From Polyangiaceae bacterium (GTDB taxonomy: Bacteria; Myxococcota; Polyangia; Polyangiales; Polyangiaceae), in assembly GCA_025936205.1 (NCBI GenBank), contig JAICTU010000014.1:1-38427 (forward strand): DNA of 38,427 bases, in the 5' to 3' direction. Numbering within the stretch: the first letter of the stretch is position 1; the number at the start of each line of letters is the position of its first letter. Made by a program: the position numbers and the translations under genes. The notes beneath the pieces were generated by a model. The model made no database searches, was not told the origin of the DNA, and saw only the letters and a list, made by a program, of their open reading frames with translations. Shown here one piece after another: positions 26,224 to 33,738 of the stretch.

Positions 26224-26834
26224 GCGCTGAATCCGAGCACAACCTGGAGATCCGGGCAGCGCGGCCCAGCGACGCGGATGGCTTGAGCGCGCTCTTCGCA
26301 TCGAACGGATTCGGCTGCTTCTGTCGCTACTGGCACTTCGAGGGCACGGCGCGCGACTGGCTGGCGCGCTGCGCGCAGCGTCCCGAGGAGAATCGAGACG
26401 AGATGCGGGCGGCGCTCGCTGCCGGCTCCCCGGAGATGCAAGGCATGGTAGCCCTGCGCGGCGGCGAAGTGCTGGGCTGGCTCAAGCTGGCGCCGGCTTC
26501 CGCCCTGAGCAAGCTGTATGGCCAGCGCCTGTACAAGGACCTGCCGTGCTTCAGCGGCGACCGCAGCGGCATCTTTTGTGTCGCCTGCCTGCTCGTGCGC
26601 GAGGATCAACGCCACCACGGCGTGGCGCGCGCCCTGCTCGCGGGAGCGCTCGCGCAGGCCCCCGCCTGGGGCGCGAGCGCGATCGAGGCGTTTCCCCGCA
26701 GCGACCGCGATCTCGCTGACGTGAGCTTGATGCTGGGCCCGACACAGCTGTTCCTCGATGCGGGCTTCGAGCTGGTGCACGACTTCTATCCGTACCCGGT
26801 GTTGCGTCGGCAGCTCGGCGCCGCGCAGCCATGA
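26220..26834 (+). CDS. GNAT-family acetyltransferase
   Basis: A 204-residue protein. [12 protein letters not shown] is the opening GNAT strand-helix and [15 protein letters not shown] is the acetyl-CoA-binding motif A, with [20 protein letters not shown] as the last unit. The first part ([10 protein letters not shown]) contains two cysteines. The acceptor cannot be told from sequence. The start is TTG, overlapping the gatA stop; the stop overlaps the truB ATG. Confidence 0.85.
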   Translation: MSAESEHNLEIRAARPSDADGLSALFASNGFGCFCRYWHFEGTARDWLARCAQRPEENRDEMRAALAAGSPEMQGMVALRGGEVLGWLKLAPASALSKLYGQRLYKDLPCFSGDRSGIFCVACLLVREDQRHHGVARALLAGALAQAPAWGASAIEAFPRSDRDLADVSLMLGPTQLFLDAGFELVHDFYPYPVLRRQLGAAQP

Positions 26835-27799
26835 GCCGGCGCGCGCGCGCGGGCGGTCCTCACGGTATCGTCGTCATCGACAAGCCGCGCGGCCCCACCA
26901 GCCATGACCTCGTGCAGGAGGCGCGCCGCGTGTTTCACACCCGGCGCGTCGGACATGCGGGCACTCTCGACCCGATGGCGACGGGCGTACTGGTGCTCTT
27001 GCTCGGAGAAGCCACCAAGCTGAGCGAGATCGCCACGGCGGCGGACAAGACCTATCGCGCGGATGTGCAATTCGGGCGCGCCACTGACAGCCACGACGCC
27101 GATGGCCGCACCACCGCAGAGAGTGGCGTCACGCTCGCGCAGATCGCCGAAGCGGATCTGGAGCACGCCTTGCGGACGGAGCTGGCGCGCACGCTGCAGG
27201 TGCCGCCCGCAGTGAGCGCGATCAAGTTGCAGGGCCGGCGCGCCTACGAGCTGGCTCGCAGCGGCGAAGCTCCCGAGCTCGAGTCCCGCCCCGTGAGCGT
27301 GCGCCGGCTCGAGGTCGTCTCTCGGGACACGCACACGCTGACCGTCGAGCTGCGTGTCTCCAAGGGCTACTACGTGCGCTCGTTTGCGCGCGATCTGGGC
27401 GCGGCGCTCGGCGTGCCCACCCACCTGAGTCAGCTTCGGCGCCTGGCGAGCGGCTCCTTCTCGATCGCCGAAGCACTCGCGTGGCCCCCCGCCACGCCTC
27501 CGGAGCCGTTGGCTCTCGCACGAGCTCTGGCGCAGCTTCTGCCGACGCTGCGCTTGAGTGATGCTGGTGTGACACGCGCTCGTGCGGGCCAGCTCTTGAG
27601 CGACGCTGACTTTCTCGAGGAGCCGGCTGGCGCCACGCACGCACATGCGGGGAGCGAGCCCACACTGTGTGCCTGGATCGACCGGAACGGCTCGCCGATC
27701 GCGCTCGGCGCTCGCGGCTCCGACGGATGGCGCGTACGCCGAGGCTTCGCGGCCGAGCTCTGCGATGCTGGCGAAGAAGCATCGAAAGCCGAACCCTGA
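26831..27799 (+). CDS. truB: tRNA pseudouridine-55 synthase
   Basis: A 322-residue TruB. GIVVIDKPRGPTSHD is the first motif and GHAGTLDPMATGVL holds the catalytic Asp47; KTYRADVQFGRATDSHDADG and YVRSFARDLG follow, with a C-terminal PUA-like tail (about 240-322). It makes pseudouridine 55 in the T-loop of elongator tRNAs. It is the last overlapping member of gatC-gatA-GNAT-truB. Confidence 0.96.
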   Translation: MSRRARAGGPHGIVVIDKPRGPTSHDLVQEARRVFHTRRVGHAGTLDPMATGVLVLLLGEATKLSEIATAADKTYRADVQFGRATDSHDADGRTTAESGVTLAQIAEADLEHALRTELARTLQVPPAVSAIKLQGRRAYELARSGEAPELESRPVSVRRLEVVSRDTHTLTVELRVSKGYYVRSFARDLGAALGVPTHLSQLRRLASGSFSIAEALAWPPATPPEPLALARALAQLLPTLRLSDAGVTRARAGQLLSDADFLEEPAGATHAHAGSEPTLCAWIDRNGSPIALGARGSDGWRVRRGFAAELCDAGEEASKAEP

Positions 27800-28144
27800 C
27801 GCAGAGATGAGACCACGCGAAGGTGTACGTAGGATGGCCGACCCGCGCCCCGACAGGATGTAGGAATCAGCACGAAATCCGCTACCGCGCTCTGCTCGCG
27901 CAGGATTCCAGCACTGGACGTGGCGAAAAATCGTTAACCGCCACGCCGGTTGCGAAATCTGAGCGGAATCCGTACTCTTTCGGAATCCTGGGGACTCTGA
28001 CCTGCTTTGGGTCAGCACCCGGAATCGTACTGCGGGCAACCCGCGCTAGAGTCGTACTTCGCGGCCCCCGCCGCACCGGCTCTATCCCGGGAACACCCCG
28101 CACCCCGACTCTCGCTGCGGGGACACCCCGAACCAGAGAATCGA
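27800..28144. other. 345-base intergenic stretch
   Basis: No convincing gene is seen. The stretch contains a short possible hairpin (ctgacc tgctttg ggtcag, near 27998-28016) and repeated CCCCG-rich motifs (gggaacaccccgcacc and ggggacaccccgaacc) just before the next gene. The CBS-domain gene promoter probably lies here. The frame of that gene is open back to 28007 if a TTG there is used, but the extra residues look unstructured. Confidence 0.4.
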
Positions 28145-29461
28145 TTGGACCCCCCAGAACAACTAGCTCAGATAGCGCTCCGTGCCCTTCCGGCCTTCAT
28201 CGCCTCGGTCTATTCGGCGGCGACGGCCGTGTTCAGCGCCATTCCACACACGCGTCGGGTCGCGCTGCTCGATTCACTCGGTGATCGGCCCCGCGCGGCG
28301 CTCGAGCGCTATCTGGAAAAAACGGAAGTCATCGAGACGCGCTGGCTCGTCCTGCGCGTGCTCGGTGTCTCCGGCAGCGCCGTGGCGCTCTATCCCATTG
28401 TCCCTGCTCCCGCTCCGCTCTGGACGATCGCGATCGTCCTGTGCGCTTACGCCGTGCCGAGCCAGCTGCTCAGCGCGGTCTCGCGGCGCTTTGCCGAACG
28501 GGCGGCGCCGAGCTTGCTCGGTTCGTTGCGGCCACTGGAGCTCCTGGCCACACCGGTGGCAGCTCCGCTCTCCCTGTTGAGCCGCCTGGCGTCGCGCAAC
28601 GGCGCGCCCAGCGAGCGCAGCGATCACGACTCGGCGCTGACCGAGACGGAAGTCGAGATCCTGGTCAACGAGGGCGAGCTGAACGGCACCCTCGATCACG
28701 ACCAGTCGGAGATGATTCGCAACGTGCTCGACTTCGGCGGAGTGACCGCCGGCGATGTCATGCTACCGCGCATGCAGGTGTCCGCGATCGCCGTCGACAC
28801 CGAGATCCGCGATGTGCTGCGGCGCGCGGCGGAGACGGGCTACTCGCGTTATCCAGTGTACCGCGACCGCATCGACAACGTGGTCGGCTTCCTGCACGTG
28901 AAGGACCTGGTCACGCGCGCCAACGGGAAAGACCTCAACCAGCTCAAGGTCTCCGATCTGATGCGGACTCCGGTCGTGTACGTGCCGGAGACGCAGTCCG
29001 CATCGAGCGTGCTCGCCGGCATGCGCACCGGGCACAAGCATCACATCGCGATCGTGATCGATGAATTCGGAGGCATGGCCGGCATCATCACGCTCGAGGA
29101 CATCATCGAGCGCATCGTGGGCGACATCCGTGACGAACACGATGACCCGGAGAAGGCGCCTTCGATCGTGGAGCTCGGAGACGGGCGTTTGCTGGTCGAC
29201 GCGCGTACCACGATGGCGGGCCTCAGCCGGCATCTGGGCGTGGAGTTGCCGGAGGGCGGCGACTACTACTCTCTCGGGGGCTTCATCGTGGAGCAACTGG
29301 GCCAGGTACCGCGCCCCGGCGCGATGCTGAACAAGCTCGGCTTCGAGTTCATCGTACGCGAGGCGGATGAGCGCCACATCACGCAGGTGGAGGTCATCCC
29401 CGGCACGGATGTCGCTCCGCGTACCTCGAGCCGCCCCAGCCGCCCACGTCCGGCGGCTTGA
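28145..29461 (+). CDS. CNNM/CorC-type membrane protein with CBS domain pair
   Basis: About 438 residues. The N-terminal half has a DUF21-like region: hydrophobic segments near IALRALPAFIASVYSAA, VLGVSGSAVALYPIV and LWTIAIVLCAYAVP. It is followed by LTETEVEILVNEGE, then GDVMLPRMQVSAIA and the CBS pair (IDNVVGFLHVKDLV; HHIAIVIDEFGGMAGIITLEDIIERIVGDI). The C-terminal CorC/HlyC domain (RTTMAGLSRHLGVELP) completes it. These proteins act in magnesium or cobalt efflux. The TTG at 28145 starts just before the first helix; a TTG at 28007 is the alternative. Confidence 0.82.
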   Translation: MDPPEQLAQIALRALPAFIASVYSAATAVFSAIPHTRRVALLDSLGDRPRAALERYLEKTEVIETRWLVLRVLGVSGSAVALYPIVPAPAPLWTIAIVLCAYAVPSQLLSAVSRRFAERAAPSLLGSLRPLELLATPVAAPLSLLSRLASRNGAPSERSDHDSALTETEVEILVNEGELNGTLDHDQSEMIRNVLDFGGVTAGDVMLPRMQVSAIAVDTEIRDVLRRAAETGYSRYPVYRDRIDNVVGFLHVKDLVTRANGKDLNQLKVSDLMRTPVVYVPETQSASSVLAGMRTGHKHHIAIVIDEFGGMAGIITLEDIIERIVGDIRDEHDDPEKAPSIVELGDGRLLVDARTTMAGLSRHLGVELPEGGDYYSLGGFIVEQLGQVPRPGAMLNKLGFEFIVREADERHITQVEVIPGTDVAPRTSSRPSRPRPAA

Positions 29462-29468
29462 ACGAGCC

Positions 29469-29526
29469 GCCGGCAGCCGTGTTGCCGGCAGCCGTGTTGC
29501 CGGCAGCCGTGTTGCCGGCAGCCGTG
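29469..29526. repeat. 15-bp tandem repeat, about four copies
   Basis: Unit gccggcagccgtgtt repeated three times in full and a fourth time as gccggcagccgtgga. It begins 8 bases after the CBS-domain gene's stop and lies just upstream of the terminator hairpin. It is not in a supported coding frame. Confidence 0.85.
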
Positions 29527-29543
29527 GAACGCTGACAAAACGA

Positions 29544-29575
29544 ATCGAGCCGCCTGGGATGCCAGGCGGCTCGAT
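29544..29575. terminator. Bidirectional terminator hairpin
   Basis: Perfect 12-bp stem atcgagccgcct / aggcggctcgat (29544-29555 and 29564-29575), extendable by two GC pairs to a 4-base loop (29558-29561, gatg). It separates the converging CBS-domain gene (stop at 29461) and the membrane-anchored gene (stop at 29593). The best terminator in the window. Confidence 0.8.
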
Positions 29576-29592
29576 GGCGCGACCCCGCGCGC

Positions 29593-30705
29593 TCAGCTCT
29601 TGCCGATGCCGGCGAGCTGCTTCTTGATCGCTTCGCCCAACTCGACGACGCCGTCCGATTCCTGTCCCGGCGTCTGATCGCCTCGCATCAGCTTGTCGAG
29701 CTCCGACACCTCGCGGCGCAAGCGCACCATGGTGTCCGTCGGACAGACGGCGCCCTGCGATCCCGGGTTCACCGGGATGATCTGGCCGTTGGCGTCGCCA
29801 CCGGAGTAGCGCTTGCCGCCCTTGCCCTCGGCGACCTCGATCTGCGCTGGCCAGGCACCCTTGTCGCCCGCGGCAAAGCCGTTGGGCAGCACGCTCAGCG
29901 TACCCCAGGGGCCACCCGGGCCCGGGGTCACGGCGACGCCCCAACGCACCTGCGGGTTGGTGTTCTGCGCGAGCAACTCCTCGACCGCCGGCTTCGCCAC
30001 GCTGAGCACGCTTCGGATCTTGTCCTTCGAGGTGTTCACCTTCGCGACCGCCTCGGAGTAGTTGATCAGCATCGTCAGCACCTGGGGCTTGAAGCGCCCG
30101 ATGCCCTTGCCAGCCAGATTGGTGCCGTCAAACGGGACGTTCAGCGCGCCGAGCGCCTTCACCTCGGCGTCCGGGTATTTGCCGTCCTTCAGCGCCTTGC
30201 CCGCCGCCGTGACGACCTGCTCCAGCTCGACGACCTTCTTGTTCGCCTCGTCGATATCGGCGGTCAGTGACTTCGCGCCGGCGACCGCAACCTCGGCCAC
30301 GCTGTTGCGCTCACTCAGACCGCCAATGGCGTAACCGAGCACGCCGCCGACGACGGCGGTACCCACCGCCAGCACGATGCTCTTCATCTGGCTGCTCTTG
30401 CGGACGGCGCGGAACTCTTCCTCGGTGTCCACCGCCGTCGGCACCGAAGGCGCCCGGATCGGCGCCGGCGCCTGAACGGACCCGACACCCAATGCGTCGA
30501 ACGCTGGTCGTGCCGACTGCGCCGCGGGGTAGCCACCCTGGGCATAGCCCCCTGGGCTGCTCGGCATGCCGCCCGCCATGGGATTGGCGGCGGGTCCTGG
30601 GCCTTGGTTCACGCCGACCTGCGGCGGGGGGATGGAGGCGCTGGCTGGAGTCCCTCCCGGTCGCTTTCCGAGACGTGCCTTCAGATCGATCTTCGGCTTG
30701 TTCAT
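29593..30705 (-). CDS. Membrane-anchored protein, unknown function
   Basis: About 370 residues. A basic start (MNKPKIDLKARLGKRPGG) is followed by a Pro/Gly-rich, probably disordered cytoplasmic stretch (to about residue 90), one transmembrane helix (about residues 107-128, IVLAVGTAVVGGVLGYAIGG), and a periplasmic helical region (NKKVVELEQVVTAAGKAL) with a C-terminal domain. The layout suggests a bitopic envelope protein, but no family is recognised. The ATG at 30705 with the ribosome-binding site aggag was preferred to a longer frame starting at 30747. Confidence 0.72.
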   Translation of the reverse strand: MNKPKIDLKARLGKRPGGTPASASIPPPQVGVNQGPGPAANPMAGGMPSSPGGYAQGGYPAAQSARPAFDALGVGSVQAPAPIRAPSVPTAVDTEEEFRAVRKSSQMKSIVLAVGTAVVGGVLGYAIGGLSERNSVAEVAVAGAKSLTADIDEANKKVVELEQVVTAAGKALKDGKYPDAEVKALGALNVPFDGTNLAGKGIGRFKPQVLTMLINYSEAVAKVNTSKDKIRSVLSVAKPAVEELLAQNTNPQVRWGVAVTPGPGGPWGTLSVLPNGFAAGDKGAWPAQIEVAEGKGGKRYSGGDANGQIIPVNPGSQGAVCPTDTMVRLRREVSELDKLMRGDQTPGQESDGVVELGEAIKKQLAGIGKS

Positions 30706-30908
30706 ACGCTCCTGCGAGTCGAGCCGGCGGATGCGAAGCTTCTGCAAATCCCGCAGAAAAAGCCGCGGACGCCCCTGCGCCCTGCGCTTTTCCCTAACCG
30801 CTGAAAATGGCTCAGAGACTCAGACGGCAGACCCTAGCCAGGGGCCGCTCTTTCGGCAAGGGTTCAGCATCTCTCGGGGCGAGTCGTGAGAGAACCAGCC
30901 CGGCCGGA

Positions 30909-30955
30909 GGCCCTGGGAGGCCCCGCTGCTCGCTCCGGCGAGCACTCTCAGGGCC
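30909..30955 (-). terminator. Probable htpG terminator hairpin
   Basis: Inner stem tgctcgc / gcgagca (30927-30933 and 30938-30944, loop tccg) inside an outer stem ggccctgggag / ctctcagggcc (30909-30919 and 30945-30955, one mismatch). It lies 31 bases beyond the htpG stop on the minus strand, as expected for its terminator. Confidence 0.65.
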
Positions 30956-30985
30956 GACGGCGCCGCACGAGCGCGCCGCGCGGCG

Positions 30986-32908
30986 TCAGACGGTGGCGGC
31001 CGTGGCGCGCTCGACGAGCGCGGTCAGGCGGCGCGCAAAGTCCGCGGGGTCTTCCAGCGGACTGCCCTCGGCGATCAGCGACTGATCATACAAGGTGCGG
31101 ATCCAGGAGCGGACATCCTCGGACTCGGGTGCCGCCGTGTAAGCGCGCTCCAGGTTGGCGACCACGGGATGCTCCGTGTTCACCTCCAGGATGCGCTTGG
31201 ACGACGGCACGTCCATCTTACGCGCACGCAGCAGCTGCTCGATGTGCGGGGCCATCGCGCCGTCGGCGATCACCAGGCAGGCGGGCGAATCCGTCAGACG
31301 GCGCGAGGCTCGCACCTCCGAGACCTTGTCGCCCAGCACCGCCTTCATGTGCGCGAGCAGCGACTCGCGCTCGGCGCCGGACTTCTTCTCGCCATCCTTC
31401 TTTTCGGCGTCCGAGCCCTCTTCCGCCTCGAGCTTCAGGTCCTCGGTCATGGCGTTGAGCAGGGGCTTGCCTTCGAACTCGTTCAGGCTGCTGACTGCGA
31501 ACGGATCGATCGGATCGGTCATGTACAGCACCTCGTAGCCGCGCTGGCGCAGGCCTTCGAGGTGCGGGCTCTTCTCGATCAGCGCCCGCGAGGTGCCGGC
31601 GGCGTAATAGATGGCCTTTTGCTCCGGCTTCATGCGCGACACGTAGTCGCCCAGGGTGGTCCAACCCTCCTTGGTGGAGGACTCGTACTGGACCAGCTTG
31701 GCAATCCGCGTGCGCTCGGTCTCCGCGAAGTGCAGCCCTTCCTTCAGCACGGTCCCGTAGGCCGCCCAGAACGTGTCGTAGGTGGCCTGGTCATCCTTGC
31801 GCAGCTCCTCCAGCAGCGACAGCGTGTGATTGGTGATCTGCTTCTTGATCACGCGGGTCGCGCTGGAGTCCTGCAGCATCTCGCGCGAGACGTTCAGCGG
31901 CAGATCCTCCGAATCGACCACGCCGCGCACGAAGCGCAGGTAGCGCGGCACCAGATCGCTGCAGTTGTCGACGACAAACACACGCCTCACGTGCAGGCGC
32001 ACGCCGTGCTTGGCCTCGGCGTCGAACAGATCGAATGGCGGGCGCTTGGGCAGGAACAAGAGCGCGTAGAACATCTGCGTGCCCTCGACTTGGAAGTGCT
32101 TGTAGGCGAGCGGCTCCTCCCAGTCGTGCGTCAGGTGCTTGTAAAAGCCCTGATATTGCTCCTTGGTCAGGTCCTTGGGCGACCGACGCCAGAGCGCGCT
32201 CGCCTGATTGACTCGCTCGAACTTGGCCTCCTCCTCGGCGGCATCACTCCCCTTGGTAGAGCCAGTCGCGAGCAGCTCGATCGGATGCGGGATATAGTCG
32301 GAGTAGCGCTCGATCAGCTGCCGGAGCCGGAAGCTCTCCAGGAATTCACGGCGCTCCGGCTTGACGTGCAGAATCACCGAGGTGCCCTGAACGTCGCGAT
32401 CTGCCGGCTCGATCGTGAAGCTTTCCTTGGCGTCGGAGGTCCAGCGAAAGGCCTGCTCCGCCCCGGCAGCCCGGCTCACGACCTCGACGCGGTCGGCAAC
32501 GAGGAAAGCGCTGTAAAAACCGACCCCGAACTGCCCGATCAGCTGTGGGCGGTCCGACGCCTTGTCGCGCTGCGCCGCCTCCAGAGCCTCCATGAACTGC
32601 CGGGTGCCGGAGCGCGCCAGCGTGCCGAGGTTGTCCTCGAGTTCCTGCGCGGTCATGCCGATCCCGTTGTCCCAGAAGGTCAGCGTCTGATGCTGAGCGT
32701 CGGCCGAAACCTTCACGGCGAGCGTGGTATCGGCTGGCATCAATTCAGGCCGGCTCAGGCTCTGAAAGCGCAGCTTGTCGAGTGCGTCCGAGGCGTTGGA
32801 GATCAACTCGCGAACGAACACCTCGGGATTGCTGTAGAGCGAGTTGACCACCAGCTTCAGTAGCTGGCTCACCTCGGCCTTAAACGGACGGACGGTTGGA
32901 TCAGTCAT
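30986..32908 (-). CDS. htpG: Molecular chaperone HtpG (Hsp90)
   Basis: A 640-residue Hsp90. The GHKL ATPase domain shows VFVRELISNASDALDKLRF, the ATP-binding DNGIGMT and QFGVGFYSAFLVAD. The middle domain has GVRLHVRRVFVVDN, GVVDSEDLPLNVSREMLQ and RVIKKQI, with the dimerisation domain at the C-terminus. It helps fold and activate client proteins under stress. The start at 32908 (ATG) is the family start; the TTG at 32920 adds only MLLP. No strong ribosome-binding site is seen. Confidence 0.97.
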   Translation of the reverse strand: MTDPTVRPFKAEVSQLLKLVVNSLYSNPEVFVRELISNASDALDKLRFQSLSRPELMPADTTLAVKVSADAQHQTLTFWDNGIGMTAQELEDNLGTLARSGTRQFMEALEAAQRDKASDRPQLIGQFGVGFYSAFLVADRVEVVSRAAGAEQAFRWTSDAKESFTIEPADRDVQGTSVILHVKPERREFLESFRLRQLIERYSDYIPHPIELLATGSTKGSDAAEEEAKFERVNQASALWRRSPKDLTKEQYQGFYKHLTHDWEEPLAYKHFQVEGTQMFYALLFLPKRPPFDLFDAEAKHGVRLHVRRVFVVDNCSDLVPRYLRFVRGVVDSEDLPLNVSREMLQDSSATRVIKKQITNHTLSLLEELRKDDQATYDTFWAAYGTVLKEGLHFAETERTRIAKLVQYESSTKEGWTTLGDYVSRMKPEQKAIYYAAGTSRALIEKSPHLEGLRQRGYEVLYMTDPIDPFAVSSLNEFEGKPLLNAMTEDLKLEAEEGSDAEKKDGEKKSGAERESLLAHMKAVLGDKVSEVRASRRLTDSPACLVIADGAMAPHIEQLLRARKMDVPSSKRILEVNTEHPVVANLERAYTAAPESEDVRSWIRTLYDQSLIAEGSPLEDPADFARRLTALVERATAATV

Positions 32909-33080
32909 GGGTAGCAACAAACCTGGCTGGAGGTTTCGGACCGCAGGATTGCCATGACCGCCTTGCTGTCAAGCCCTGGGCTCTTCCGGGGGCGAACCCG
33001 CGGCAGCACGGGCGCCCCAACGTCGCATGGACTTCTCCCCTTGGCTGGGCTAGCTGCATCGCCTCGAAGGGCCCCTCCCC

Positions 33081-33677
33081 ATGACCGAGCTTTCCGAGTC
33101 CCATTGGCGCCACTGCAGCATGTGCAAGGTGGGCATCGGCTTCGAGGCGGAGTACTTCACCTGCAGCGTCTCCACCTGCAACCGCAAACGCACCGGGTTG
33201 TTCTTCTGCTCGCTCCCTTGCTTCGAGGCGCATCTGCCCACGGCCAGGCATCGCGACGCTTGGGCAGAGAGTCAACGCTCGCCCTCCGTCGCGGCGGCCC
33301 AGGCGGAGAGCGAGGCAGAAGCGGGCGACGAAGAGGACTCGGAAGAACTCGGCGAGGCGCCAGGCGCACCGCAGCGACGGATCGTGTCCGGCGCGCGCCC
33401 CGCGCCTCCGGAAGCCGCTGAGGAGCGCGGCGAGTCTGGGTCGGATGTCCTCATCGTCGTGTCAAAGCTGAAGAAGTATGTCCGGGACCGCTCGGGCATG
33501 AATACCTCCGACGCGGTGGTAGCGGTCCTGTCCGATCACGTGCGGGAGCTGTGTCGAGAGGCCATTCGGCAGGCGGGGCAGGATGGCCGCCGCACGGTGC
33601 TCGACCGCGACTTCACGAAGGTGCTCGAGCAATTCACCGGGGCGAGCCACGAGGGCAATTTTCGCTCCCGGCGTTGA
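33081..33677 (+). CDS. MYND-like zinc finger joined to a histone-fold domain
   Basis: A 198-residue protein. The N-terminal 57 residues hold eight candidate zinc ligands: Cys12, Cys15, Cys28, Cys33, Cys43, Cys47, His51 and His57 (FFCSLPCFEAH resembles the end of a MYND finger). An acidic, probably disordered linker runs to about residue 120. The last 75 residues read VVSKLKKYVRDR, SGMNTSDAVVAVLSDHVRELC, then GRRTVLDRDFTKVL: the helix, long helix, GRkTV loop and short helix of a histone fold, similar in pattern to archaeal and Bdellovibrio-type histones. The inference is a DNA- or protein-binding regulator. The gaagggg ribosome-binding site precedes the ATG. It is divergent from htpG. Confidence 0.75.
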   Translation: MTELSESHWRHCSMCKVGIGFEAEYFTCSVSTCNRKRTGLFFCSLPCFEAHLPTARHRDAWAESQRSPSVAAAQAESEAEAGDEEDSEELGEAPGAPQRRIVSGARPAPPEAAEERGESGSDVLIVVSKLKKYVRDRSGMNTSDAVVAVLSDHVRELCREAIRQAGQDGRRTVLDRDFTKVLEQFTGASHEGNFRSRR

Positions 33678-33738
33678 CAGGTTTCCTTGGGCCGTGCGAA
33701 ACCACCGCGCCGGTAGCGGCAAACACGATCGATACAGC

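Noticed and set aside
29469..29526. 15-bp tandem repeat as a CRISPR-like array
   Set aside because: Units are directly adjacent with no spacers and no cas genes are near.
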